Program-made: the position numbers and the translations under genes | Shown: one piece after another, positions 15,437-23,390 of the stretch | How positions within the stretch are numbered: the first letter of the stretch is position 1 | Layout: every line of letters starts with the position of its first letter | Notes under the pieces: generated by a model | Database searches by the model: none | What the model was told of the DNA's origin: nothing | The model's input: the letters and a program-made list of their open reading frames with translations, nothing else | Assembly: GCA_937900485.1 (NCBI GenBank) | Contig: CALCEL010000073.1 | Coordinates: 1 to 33,254 of the forward strand | DNA length: 33,254 bases | Reading direction: 5' to 3' | Source: an uncultured Prevotellaceae bacterium | Lineage (GTDB): Bacteria; Bacteroidota; Bacteroidia; Bacteroidales; Bacteroidaceae

Positions 15437-16957
15437 TTATTGGTGTTGCTCACGGAGCAGATCGTTGACAGTCTTCACAGGATTGAAAGTGCCGAGACTT
15501 ACGTCCACGAAGATGGTGTTCCAGTCACTCATTGCTCCATTCCACAGACCTGGAAGCTCAAGAGCCTTAAGCTCCTTGCCGTTCTTGCTCTTTGATGAGA
15601 TGAAACCAGTGTTGTGGTCGACGTATTTTGTTAAGTCGAACTTGTTCCCGTTGTAGTCTTTCACAGCGCATACGAGGTCAACCGGGTTGAAGTGGGTGCC
15701 GCCGTTGAACATATCGAGGTATTCAGCGTTGTTCTTGTCAATCTGTGATGACTCGAGAATCTGAAGAGATATTGTGCCGTCAGGGTTGTATGCGAGGAAA
15801 GGTCCGCCACCAGGTTCTCCCACGTTCTTCACCATACCGCACACTCGCATTGGTCTGTTCAGCTTTCCTCTCAGGTACACAACGAGTTCACTGTCCTCGA
15901 GGTTCTTCAGTTCCGGATTTCTGCATGACAGCTCGTCACGCAGAAAACGAATGATTTCCTCCAGTTGGTCGTGATTATACTTGCCTGTGTCAAGAAGTTT
16001 AATGTAGTCAAACGCCTTCTGTTGTTTGCTTACCAATACACCTGCGATAAGTTTTTTGTATGTTACTGTCTCGTCCTTGAGACGGTCCGGCACCACGTTG
16101 TCAATATTCTTGATGAATATGACGTCTGCGTCAAGGTCATTGAGATTCTCAATCAGAGCGCCGTGCCCACCTGGCCTGAACAAGATTTTTCCGTCTTCAG
16201 TACGGAAAGGTTCGTTGTCGGGAGTAGCGGCAACCGTGTCTGTGCTTGACTTTTGCTCTGAGAAGCTTACACTGTATGTTACTCCGAACTTCTTAGAATA
16301 TTCGAAGGACTTGTCTGCGACGAGTGACTCGAAAAGGACGCGGTGTTCTGGTGATACAGTGAAGTGGACATTCACTTTTCCGTCGTTGCCTTTAGCGTAG
16401 AGCGCTCCTTCGACGAGGTGCTCCTCCAAAGGAGTGCGGTTTCCTTCCGCGTAAGAGTGGAATTTGATAAGTCCTTTAGGAAGCTTTCCGTAGTTGAGTC
16501 CCTTCTCGTTGAGTAGATTATCAATGACGGCTTTGTAGTTTCCATCTTTAATGAGCTCGTTGATAGTCTTGCCCTCGTTGTCCTTACATGTCTCGTTGAG
16601 TTCGTCGTAGAATGCGAATTTCTCGATGTCGTTGAAGAATTTCTTCATGAAGTCGTCGTTTGGCGTGTTATTGGCGCCGTCGAGGAATTCAAAAAGATTC
16701 TTGAACATTCTGCTTGCGGCTCCTGATGCAGGCACGAACTTCAATACCTTGCGGCTACCGTTGAGGTAGTTGTCCCAAGCCTTGAGGTAGTTGGTTCTCT
16801 CCTCTTCTGTAGGTACTGTGATGCCTTTGGCCGGAGACGCAGCGCCTGCCAGTTTCAGAAAGGGAAATCCTGTTTTGAAACAATTTAACTGAGTGTTGAG
16901 TTTGTCCTCTGTTATACCCTTCTGGGCGAGAAATTCTTTGTCTTGTTGAGTGAGCAT
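15437..16957 (-). CDS. DUF4301 family protein
   Basis: The 506-residue soluble protein matches DUF4301, a family found mainly in Bacteroidota. It has FVPASGAASRMFK near 74-86, which resembles the glycine-rich nucleotide loop of sugar-1-phosphate nucleotidylyltransferases. Further motifs are FRPGGHGALIENLND, then DVIFIKNIDNVVPD, and GMVKNVGEPGGGPF. The pattern suggests a nucleotide-sugar pyrophosphorylase-like fold with a bound metal, but no activity is established. A DUF4301 protein is often near purine or envelope genes; here it heads a unit with purT and rsmG. A -7 element lies about 36 bases upstream. Confidence 0.88.
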   Translation of the reverse strand: MLTQQDKEFLAQKGITEDKLNTQLNCFKTGFPFLKLAGAASPAKGITVPTEEERTNYLKAWDNYLNGSRKVLKFVPASGAASRMFKNLFEFLDGANNTPNDDFMKKFFNDIEKFAFYDELNETCKDNEGKTINELIKDGNYKAVIDNLLNEKGLNYGKLPKGLIKFHSYAEGNRTPLEEHLVEGALYAKGNDGKVNVHFTVSPEHRVLFESLVADKSFEYSKKFGVTYSVSFSEQKSSTDTVAATPDNEPFRTEDGKILFRPGGHGALIENLNDLDADVIFIKNIDNVVPDRLKDETVTYKKLIAGVLVSKQQKAFDYIKLLDTGKYNHDQLEEIIRFLRDELSCRNPELKNLEDSELVVYLRGKLNRPMRVCGMVKNVGEPGGGPFLAYNPDGTISLQILESSQIDKNNAEYLDMFNGGTHFNPVDLVCAVKDYNGNKFDLTKYVDHNTGFISSKSKNGKELKALELPGLWNGAMSDWNTIFVDVSLGTFNPVKTVNDLLREQHQ

Positions 16958-16992
16958 TTTATATGTTTTTTTGTTATCTTCTTTTCGTGTGC

Positions 16993-17000
16993 CAAAAATA
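16993..17000 (-). promoter_or_regulatory. candidate -7 element for DUF4301
   Basis: The minus strand reads TATTTTTG from 17000 to 16993, a match to TAnnTTTG. The start would be near 16986, about 30 bases before the ATG. No strong -33 element is present; the palindrome at 17018-17035 covers that position. Confidence 0.45.
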
Positions 17001-17017
17001 CGAAAAAAAAATGATTA

Positions 17018-17035
17018 AACAGCCATGTGGCTGTT
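17018..17035 (-). terminator. second hairpin after the LacI-type gene
   Basis: Perfect 8-bp arms AACAGCCA and TGGCTGTT around a 2-base centre. On the minus strand a run of nine T's (plus-strand A's at 17003-17011) follows six bases later, so it may be a back-up terminator. Because it also sits at the -33 position of the DUF4301 promoter, it could instead be an operator. Confidence 0.4.
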
Positions 17036-17059
17036 ATTTTGTGACGTTTGCGCCTAAAC

Positions 17060-17095
17060 AAAAAGCGGTGCCTCTGGACGGAGACACCGCTTTTT
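17060..17095 (-). terminator. intrinsic terminator of the LacI-type regulator gene
   Basis: AAAAAGCGGTG (17060-17070) pairs perfectly with CACCGCTTTTT (17085-17095) around a 14-base loop that can form a further 3-bp stem. T runs flank it on both strands. It lies 17 bases past the regulator's stop. Confidence 0.9.
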
Positions 17096-17111
17096 GGTAG
17101 TTTGTATGTTG

Positions 17112-18182
17112 TCAGTCGATATAGAAATCGATATTTTCTTGCATTAAAAGTTCTATGGCCATGTAGTGATCCCTCTTCTGTTTTGTGTGGAGCACGCAGG
17201 AGTTGAACATACAGCGGAAGCAGTCCAGTCCCTGTGCGTGTGGGTGCTGTGCGATGAGGAAGTCTGCAGATCCGTTTTTGATACACTCCACGTTAGCGTC
17301 GACGGCGTCATATCCTAGCAGTGTGACGTGCTCGTGGTCTGGCATCTCTGTTCGCAGGAAGTCCGCTATGATATGGATGGAAGAGTTGAATGTGAGGGCG
17401 AACCTGATGTCCGGGTTGGCTGTGAAGAAATTTTTCAAGATTTCTGCCATTCCCTTCTTGTCATACACGAATAATGGCACCTCCTTAATCTCACATCCTG
17501 GGCAATGAGCTTTCATGTACTCTCGGAATCCCACCTCACGGTTCATCTGCTGTCGTGAGGCCACACGTCCTTCGCCGAGCACCTTGAACAAGGCAATCTG
17601 TTTTGGTGCACCGCCTGCCGCCATTGCCATGACACGTCCTGCGAACTTTCCGCTGCAGATAGAGTCCTGTCCGTAGAATGTGCGCGCGTTGAACTCGGGC
17701 CAGTTGGAGTCGAGGAGAGCGAACGGTATTTCTTTCTCGTCGAGTCTGTCAGTGAACGCCGCCATGATGTTGTGGTTGAAGATCGGTCCGATGATGACTG
17801 CGTCTGGCTCAGTTGCGATGAGGTTCTCGCATTCGTTCTTGAATGTCTCATCGCTGAAAGGGTCGTAATGGAAGATGTTGAATGATATCTTGAAGTCCGT
17901 GAAACGGCTCAGTCCGTCGAAGAGACCTTTCTCGACTCTAGCCCAATAACTGTCCTCCTCGTGCATAGGTAGTATGGCGACGAATTTGTGTACCTTGTTG
18001 CTTGCCAATGCGCTGGCGTAGTGGTTAGGTACATAGTTAATCTCGTCCAGCACTTTCTGCACTTTCTCAAGTGCGAGTTTGGACACGTTGCTTCTACCGT
18101 GTATGACACGGTCGACAGTGCCGACGGACACGCCTGCTCTCTCGGCAATGTCTTTAATTCTGATTTTCGATTGAACTTCCAT
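17112..18182 (-). CDS. LacI family transcriptional regulator, probable KDG/uronate regulator
   Basis: The 356-residue protein has a LacI-type helix-turn-helix at 9-29 (IKDIAERAGVSVGTVDR), followed by the hinge helix NYVPNHYASALASNK. The rest (about 62-340) is a periplasmic-binding-protein-like effector domain of the sugar-binding type, with VHKFVAILPMHEED at its start. It is divergent from the KDG kinase/KDPG aldolase genes across a 515-base gap, so its likely ligand is 2-keto-3-deoxygluconate or a related uronate product and its likely target that operon and itself. This rests on context. Length is normal and the DNA-binding domain is intact. Confidence 0.9.
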   Translation of the reverse strand: MEVQSKIRIKDIAERAGVSVGTVDRVIHGRSNVSKLALEKVQKVLDEINYVPNHYASALASNKVHKFVAILPMHEEDSYWARVEKGLFDGLSRFTDFKISFNIFHYDPFSDETFKNECENLIATEPDAVIIGPIFNHNIMAAFTDRLDEKEIPFALLDSNWPEFNARTFYGQDSICSGKFAGRVMAMAAGGAPKQIALFKVLGEGRVASRQQMNREVGFREYMKAHCPGCEIKEVPLFVYDKKGMAEILKNFFTANPDIRFALTFNSSIHIIADFLRTEMPDHEHVTLLGYDAVDANVECIKNGSADFLIAQHPHAQGLDCFRCMFNSCVLHTKQKRDHYMAIELLMQENIDFYID

Positions 18183-18252
18183 CTGTTTAGTGAAACTTTA
18201 ATACTTTATCCTTTTACCTTGTCCGCATGATTTGTTTGTCCACGGGATGGTG

Positions 18253-18392
18253 AACCATAATAGTGTTGTCCCCATGCAGTGTTAGTCACAAGTGCCGACG
18301 GTCATTCTGCAGTCTCGTGAATGCCAGTCTTAGCGGGTGGTAAGCGTCAGTGAGCTTGCCGAGTTCTGTGTCAACCACAATGATGTGTTGTC
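18253..18392. promoter_or_regulatory. two related motifs, candidate LacI-type operators
   Basis: AACCATAATAGTGTTGTC (18253-18270) and AACCACAATGATGTGTTGTC (18373-18392) share AACCAyAAT and GTGTTGTC. The second has dyad character: CACA-ATGA-TGTG with CAA and TTG outside it. A third imperfect dyad, CAAAC-N7-GTTTG, is at 18412-18428. All lie between the divergent regulator and kdgK, where operators are expected. No gene is visible in 18183-18564. Confidence 0.35.
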
Positions 18393-18450
18393 AACGCTGA
18401 CGGGTGGGCGGCAAACGTTACGTGTTTGTCACATTCTACCTAAAACCGTG

Positions 18451-18458
18451 CAAAAATA
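18451..18458 (-). promoter_or_regulatory. candidate -7 element for the LacI-type gene
   Basis: The minus strand reads TATTTTTG from 18458 to 18451. It would give a leader of about 260 bases and has no -33 partner at the usual distance, so it is a weak candidate, but no better one was found between it and the gene start. Confidence 0.3.
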
Positions 18459-18564
18459 GTAAAATTTATGCAAATCATCGCAGCGGAAGTTGTGAAAAAA
18501 ACGTGTGAGGCGTGAAAAAATGAAAAAAAGAAAGCCAAGTCGGTGTAAAGAAAAAGAAAAAACT

Positions 18565-18618
18565 TATCTTTGCGCATGAAAAGAATATGTGTGGTTTCTA
18601 TGGGATAACATGTTCTTT
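18565..18618 (+). promoter_or_regulatory. kdgK promoter -7 element and leader hairpin
   Basis: TATCTTTG at 18565-18572 is a full match to TAnnTTTG; transcription should begin near 18578. There is no good TTTG 19-21 bases upstream, which suggests dependence on an activator or relaxed -33. Directly at the predicted start, 18580-18589 and 18609-18618 form a 10-bp stem with one G-U pair and a 19-base loop. The leader before the ATG is about 120 bases. Confidence 0.6.
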
Positions 18619-18697
18619 ATGGTGTCAGCTATGCTTTGTGTGAAAACAAATTCAGTCTGGCGTTAGGATTTGATAGTTCAAGTAATAATATTATACG

Positions 18698-19720
18698 ATG
18701 GCAAAAATAGTTACAATGGGCGAGATTATGCTTCGCCTCTCGCCTGAGGGAAATTCACGTTTTGTTCAGGCTGACAAGTTCAACATTATTCCTGGTGGAG
18801 GTGAGGCTAACGTGGCGATTAGCTGTGCGAACTACGGACACGATTGCTATTTCATCTCAAAACTTCCAAAGCACGAGATTGGTCAGATCGCGGTAAACGC
18901 TATGCGCAAGTATGGTGTGAACACGGATTTCATCGCGAGAGGTGGTGAGAGAGTAGGACTTTATTACGCTGAGACAGGCGCCAGCATGCGTCCTTCTAAG
19001 GTGATATATGATCGTGCTCATTCCGCTATTGCTGAGGCTGCGCCGGAGGACTTTGACTTCGATGCTATATTTGAGGGAGCTGACTGGTTCCATTGGTCTG
19101 GTATCACACCTGCAATATCTGACGCTTCAGCTGAGTGTCTGAAGCAGGCATGTATCGCTGCCAAGAAGCATGGTGTTACAATCAGTGTGGACCTTAACTT
19201 CCGTAAAAAACTCTGGACTTCAGAGAAGGCTATCTCCGTCATGCGTCCTTTGATGCAGTACGTTGATGTTTGTATAGGTAACGAGGAGGATGCGGAGCTT
19301 TGTCTTGGTTTCAAACCAGACGCTGATGTCGAGGGTGGAAAAACTGACGCTGCCGGATATGAGGGCATCTTCAAGGCTATGGCCAAGGAGTTCGGTTTCA
19401 AGTACGTGGTAAGTACTCTTCGTGAGAGCTTCTCCGCCACCCATAATGGTTGGAAGGCACTGATATACGACGGTAAGGAGTTCTATCAGTCTAAGCGTTA
19501 TGACATTAACCCTATCATCGACCGTGTCGGTGGCGGTGACTCTTTCTCTGGTGGATTGATCCATGGATTGTTGACTAAGCCTACACAGGGTGAGGTGTTG
19601 GAGTTCGCTGTCGCTGCTTCTGCGTTGAAGCACACAATACCAGGCGACTTCAATCATGTCTCTGTTGAGGAAGTTGAGGCTCTTGCGGGTGGTAACGCCA
19701 ACGGACGAGTACAGCGATAA
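18698..19720 (+). CDS. kdgK: 2-dehydro-3-deoxygluconokinase (PfkB family)
   Basis: The 340-residue PfkB-family kinase phosphorylates 2-keto-3-deoxygluconate (KDG) with ATP to KDPG. It shows the sugar-binding start PGGGEANVA at 32-40 and the ATP/active-site signature DRVGGGDSFSGG at 275-286, with D281 the catalytic base. SVDLNFRKKLW at 163-173 is typical of KDG kinases. The specificity call is backed by the KDPG aldolase gene 86 bases downstream. It is the first gene after a -7 promoter element and a LacI-type regulator on the other strand. Codon use is biased (CGT, GGT, CTT), as in well-expressed genes. Confidence 0.9.
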   Translation: MAKIVTMGEIMLRLSPEGNSRFVQADKFNIIPGGGEANVAISCANYGHDCYFISKLPKHEIGQIAVNAMRKYGVNTDFIARGGERVGLYYAETGASMRPSKVIYDRAHSAIAEAAPEDFDFDAIFEGADWFHWSGITPAISDASAECLKQACIAAKKHGVTISVDLNFRKKLWTSEKAISVMRPLMQYVDVCIGNEEDAELCLGFKPDADVEGGKTDAAGYEGIFKAMAKEFGFKYVVSTLRESFSATHNGWKALIYDGKEFYQSKRYDINPIIDRVGGGDSFSGGLIHGLLTKPTQGEVLEFAVAASALKHTIPGDFNHVSVEEVEALAGGNANGRVQR

Positions 19721-19806
19721 GTAAAATGGATATATGGTTGGCGGATTGACGAGAGTATACAGCTCCCGCGTCCGTCTGCTGTTTTATTTTCTCAAAATAA
19801 CAAAAA

Positions 19807-20481
19807 GTGGCTAGATTTGATAAGATTGCTGTTCTTGAGAAGATTGGTTCTACAGGAATGGTGCCTGTGTTCTATCATAAAGACGCAGAGGTTGCTAAGA
19901 AAGTGATTAAGGCATGTTACGATGGTGGTGTGCGCGCTTTTGAGTTTACTAACAGGGGTGATTTCGCACAGGAGGTTTTCGCTGAGTGTGTGAAGTTTGC
20001 AGCCGTTGAGTGTCCTGAGTTGGCATTGGGTATCGGCTCTGTTGTTGATGCTCCAACAGCTGCGATGTATATCCAGTTGGGTGCGTGCTTTGTCGTAGGT
20101 CCTCTCTTCAATCCGGAGATTGCCCCAGTATGTAACAGACGTCTCGTTCCTTACTGTCCTGGCTGTGGAACTGTGTCTGAGATCGGTAAGGCTCAGGAGC
20201 TTGGATGCGACTTGTGTAAAGTCTTCCCTGGTGATGTGTACGGACCAAACTTCGTCAAAGGCTTGAAAGCCCCAATGCCATGGTCTAAGATAATGGTTAC
20301 CGGAGGTGTCGCTCCTACAGAAGAGAATCTCACTTCATGGATCAAGGCCGGCGTATTCTGTGTCGGAATGGGCTCAAAGTTGTTCCCGAGCGACAAGGTT
20401 AAGGCTCAGGACTGGGACTACGTCACTAATATGTGTAGGGAGTCTCTAGGCTACATCGCAAAAGCCAGAGCGTCAAAATAG
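19807..20481 (+). CDS. eda: KDPG aldolase (2-dehydro-3-deoxyphosphogluconate aldolase)
   Basis: The 224-residue enzyme splits KDPG to pyruvate and glyceraldehyde 3-phosphate, completing the lower part of the Entner-Doudoroff or uronate route. The class I aldolase residues are visible: E46 in RAFEFTNRG and the Schiff-base lysine K138 in CKVFPGDVYGP, plus MVTGGVAPTEEN near 178. The start is GTG at 19807 (AAAAAGTGGCT), chosen because it yields the family-standard N-terminus with no in-frame ATG upstream. The 86-base gap after kdgK holds a 7-bp AT-rich hairpin (19784-19800). No terminator separates the two. Confidence 0.93.
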   Translation: MARFDKIAVLEKIGSTGMVPVFYHKDAEVAKKVIKACYDGGVRAFEFTNRGDFAQEVFAECVKFAAVECPELALGIGSVVDAPTAAMYIQLGACFVVGPLFNPEIAPVCNRRLVPYCPGCGTVSEIGKAQELGCDLCKVFPGDVYGPNFVKGLKAPMPWSKIMVTGGVAPTEENLTSWIKAGVFCVGMGSKLFPSDKVKAQDWDYVTNMCRESLGYIAKARASK

Positions 20482-20549
20482 TGATTGTGTGACGAGCGTT
20501 GCACGCGTGTATTTAAGATTGTATTATTAACATATAAAGATATTTACCA

Positions 20550-22190
20550 ATGGCAATTTCAAATTTACAGAAAGCTCGCGCTGCTTATCAGCCAAAGCTT
20601 CCTAAGGCTCTTCAGGGCCCGGTCAAGGCTGTTGAGGGTGCTCCTACACAGTCAGTAGGTAATCAGGCAGAGATTAAGGAGTTATTCCCTAACACTTACG
20701 GTATGCCTGTTATCACATTTGAGGCTGGTGAGGCTCAGAAACTTGAGCCATTCAACGTGGGTATCATCCTTTCTGGTGGTCAGGCACCTGGTGGTCACAA
20801 CGTTATCTCTGGTCTTTACGACGGTGTGAAGTCTTTGAACAAAGACAGCAAGCTTTACGGTTTCCTTATGGGTCCTGGTGGTCTTGTTGATCATAAGTAC
20901 ATTGAGTTCACTGATGCGAAGATTGACGAGTATCGTAACACAGGTGGTTTTGATATCATCGGTTCTGGTCGTACAAAGCTTGAGGAGGTAGACCAGTTTG
21001 AGAGTGGTATTAAGATTCTCCGTGAGCTTGGCATCAAGGCACTTGTTATCATTGGTGGTGATGACTCAAACACTAACGCATGTGTGCTCGCTGAGTATTA
21101 CGCTGCCAAGAAGTATGGAGTTCAGGTTATCGGTTGTCCTAAGACTATCGATGGTGACTTGAAGAACGAGCAGATCGAGACATCTTTCGGTTTTGACACT
21201 GCTTGTAAGACATACTCTGAGCTTATCGGTAACATCCAGCGTGACTGTAACTCAGCTCGTAAGTACTGGCACTTCATCAAGCTGATGGGGCGTTCAGCTT
21301 CTCATATCGCTTTGGAGTGTGCTCTTCAGTGCCAGCCTAACATCTGTCTTATCTCTGAGGAGGTAGAGGCTAAGGCTATGTCACTTGACGACGTTGTGAC
21401 ATACATCGCTAAAGCTGTTGCTGACCGTGCAGCTGAGGGTAACAACTTCGGTACTGTCCTTATTCCAGAGGGTATCATCGAGTTCATCCCTGCAATCAAG
21501 AAACTTATCGCAGAGCTTAATGACGTTCTCGCCACTCCAGAGGCTCAGGCTCTCAACAGTGCTGACGAGCAAATCGCCTTCGTTAAGTCACATATCGCTG
21601 CTGACAACCTGAAGGTGTTCGAGTCTCTCCCAGCAGATGTCGCTGCTCAGCTTGCGCTTGACCGTGACCCACATGGTAATGTTCAGGTATCTCTCATCGA
21701 GACAGAGAAACTTCTCTCTCGCATGGTTGCTTCTAAGCTTGCAGAGTGGAAGAAGGAAGGCAAGTATGTCGGCAAGTTCGGTACACAGCATCACTTCTTC
21801 GGTTATGAGGGACGTTGTGCTGCTCCTTCAAACTATGACGCAGACTACTGCTACTCTCTCGGTTACAATGCTTCACGTCTCATCGCTAATGGTAAGACAG
21901 GTTACATGTCTATCATTAAGAACACTACTGCTCCTGCTGCAGAGTGGATCGCCGGTGGTGTGCCAATCACTATGATGATGAATCTTGAGAAGCGTAACGG
22001 TAAGATGAAGCCTGTTATCCGTAAGGCTCTTGTTGAGCTTGATGGCGCTCCATTCAAGTTCTTCGCTTCTAAGAGAGACGAGTGGGCAAAGCAGACAGCT
22101 TATGTTTACCCAGGCCCGATCCAGTACTGGGGTCCAACAGAGGTTTGTGATCAGACTACAAAGACTCTTCAGTTGGAGCAGGCTAAGTAA
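20550..22190 (+). CDS. pfp: pyrophosphate--fructose 6-phosphate 1-phosphotransferase
   Basis: The 546-residue enzyme is a long-form PPi-dependent phosphofructokinase, reversibly interconverting fructose 6-phosphate and fructose 1,6-bisphosphate. Diagnostic motifs: SGGQAPGGHNVISG at 75-88, GGDDS at 169-173 (an Asp where ATP-dependent enzymes have Gly, the mark of PPi use), PKTIDGDL at 197-204 with the catalytic Asp, and MGRSASH at 246-252. The length agrees with the Bacteroidota and plant-type group. It follows eda by 68 bases and a strong terminator ends it. Because it is reversible, it can carry flux upward when cells live on pyruvate and triose from KDG breakdown. Confidence 0.96.
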   Translation: MAISNLQKARAAYQPKLPKALQGPVKAVEGAPTQSVGNQAEIKELFPNTYGMPVITFEAGEAQKLEPFNVGIILSGGQAPGGHNVISGLYDGVKSLNKDSKLYGFLMGPGGLVDHKYIEFTDAKIDEYRNTGGFDIIGSGRTKLEEVDQFESGIKILRELGIKALVIIGGDDSNTNACVLAEYYAAKKYGVQVIGCPKTIDGDLKNEQIETSFGFDTACKTYSELIGNIQRDCNSARKYWHFIKLMGRSASHIALECALQCQPNICLISEEVEAKAMSLDDVVTYIAKAVADRAAEGNNFGTVLIPEGIIEFIPAIKKLIAELNDVLATPEAQALNSADEQIAFVKSHIAADNLKVFESLPADVAAQLALDRDPHGNVQVSLIETEKLLSRMVASKLAEWKKEGKYVGKFGTQHHFFGYEGRCAAPSNYDADYCYSLGYNASRLIANGKTGYMSIIKNTTAPAAEWIAGGVPITMMMNLEKRNGKMKPVIRKALVELDGAPFKFFASKRDEWAKQTAYVYPGPIQYWGPTEVCDQTTKTLQLEQAK

Positions 22191-22218
22191 GAATGATTTG
22201 AATATCGGCTATGAATAT

Positions 22219-22238
22219 CATGGTTCTGCGGAACCGTG
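22219..22238 (+). repeat. 8-bp hairpin after pfp
   Basis: CATGGTTC (22219-22226) pairs with GAACCGTG (22231-22238) around TGCG, with one G-T pair. It has no T run after it, so it is unlikely to end transcription alone; it lies 30 bases past the pfp stop and ahead of the main terminator. Confidence 0.4.
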
Positions 22239-22267
22239 AGTTTCATGACTGCTGTACAGTATAAAGT

Positions 22268-22316
22268 GAAAAACCATTACATTTACTTGACGGTAAATGA
22301 TGGTTTTTCGCTTTTT
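22268..22316 (+). terminator. intrinsic terminator of pfp
   Basis: GAAAAACCAT (22268-22277) pairs with ATGGTTTTTC (22300-22309), and after a 2-base bulge CATTTAC (22280-22286) pairs with GTAAATG (22293-22299). The plus strand then has CGCTTTTT. It closes the kdgK-eda-pfp group before the lysozyme gene. Confidence 0.8.
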
Positions 22317-22389
22317 CCGATATTTCCAGAATATTTTCCAGGATATGTCAGTTCCCGTTTTATAATTGATTTTTTTAGGATATGTGATC

Positions 22390-23247
22390 ATGGAGTCATC
22401 CGCGAAGAAAAAGAGAGGTGTATCGAAGACGAAGACCACCAGGAAAAATAAACGTCAAACATCCACGAATAATATGAGTGTTGTCTTTTGGACGGTACTC
22501 CTGGTCTTGTGTCTCATATTCTCTGTTTTCTTTTGGCGTACATACATCAATCCTTATTCTTTTAAGGTCAAGGCTTTGTTCGGCACTATCAAATATCCGG
22601 ACGGAAAGGTGAGAGGTATTGATGTGTCTCATTATCAGGGAGAGATAGACTGGGATAAGTTAAGAAACGCAAGTTTACAAGGTAGTCCTGTCAGCTTTGT
22701 GTTTGTAAAAGCGACAGAAGGTGTTGACATCTTGGATGAGAATTTCAACCAGAATTTTCATTATGTCCGACGTAATGATATAATACGTGGAGCATATCAT
22801 TTCTTCAGTACGAAAAGTTCTGCTGAGAAACAAGCCAGGTTCTTTTGTAAGATGGTCCAATTGGAGGAGAACGACCTGCCTCCAGTCTTGGATGTCGAGT
22901 CGATAGGCTCGTATTCTCAAAAGGATTTACAGAAGGAGGTTCTTACATGGTTACGTATAGTAGAGAAGCATTATGGTGTCACGCCGATCTTGTATACCTC
23001 GTACAAGTTTAAGAATAAGTTCCTCTCCTCACCAGAGTTTGACAGATTTCCGTATTGGATAGCTCATTATTATGTGAGAGAGTTGCAGTACAAGGGTGGG
23101 TGGACCTTTTGGCAACATACGGATGCCGGAAAAGTTGATGGTGTGAAGGGCTTTGTTGATGTCAATATGTTTAACGGAACTTATGAGGATCTTATGAGTC
23201 TGACTATCGGTGCTCAGACTCAAGATGATGAGTTTGTTGTCAGATGA
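22390..23247 (+). CDS. membrane-anchored GH25 lysozyme
   Basis: The start at 22390 gives 285 residues; an upstream in-frame ATG at 22366 would add eight residues and is less likely because GGATATG lies close to the chosen start. The N-terminus is highly basic (AKKKRG, TRKNKR) and is followed by one membrane helix at 31-49. The periplasmic part is a glycoside hydrolase 25 domain: GIDVSHYQG at 76-84, VKATEG at 106-111, GAYHFFS at 134-140, LDVE at 167-170 with the catalytic D168/E170 pair, and WTFWQHTD...VDVNMFNG near the end. GH25 enzymes cut the N-acetylmuramyl bond of peptidoglycan. It is probably a cell-wall remodelling enzyme held at the inner membrane. Confidence 0.9.
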   Translation: MESSAKKKRGVSKTKTTRKNKRQTSTNNMSVVFWTVLLVLCLIFSVFFWRTYINPYSFKVKALFGTIKYPDGKVRGIDVSHYQGEIDWDKLRNASLQGSPVSFVFVKATEGVDILDENFNQNFHYVRRNDIIRGAYHFFSTKSSAEKQARFFCKMVQLEENDLPPVLDVESIGSYSQKDLQKEVLTWLRIVEKHYGVTPILYTSYKFKNKFLSSPEFDRFPYWIAHYYVRELQYKGGWTFWQHTDAGKVDGVKGFVDVNMFNGTYEDLMSLTIGAQTQDDEFVVR

Positions 23248-23390
23248 TTTTAGGGACGTTGCTATAGTGATATATAATAGGGGAATAGCTCAATAAGATA
23301 ATTTAATTAATTACGTGTTTTTATGGTTTCGGGTACATGAAGAGGTCTTACGCCATAAGGACAGATATACATGTTTTTTAGGAGATTATT

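Noticed and set aside
18183..18697. Replication origin at the strand switch
   Set aside because: No cluster of DnaA boxes (TTATCCACA-like), no AT-rich unwinding repeats and no dnaA or dnaN gene nearby.
23248..23390. Riboswitch or promoter before prmA
   Set aside because: The 143-base gap has only AT-rich sequence and a Shine-Dalgarno-like AGGAG; no TAnnTTTG element or stable conserved fold could be seen.
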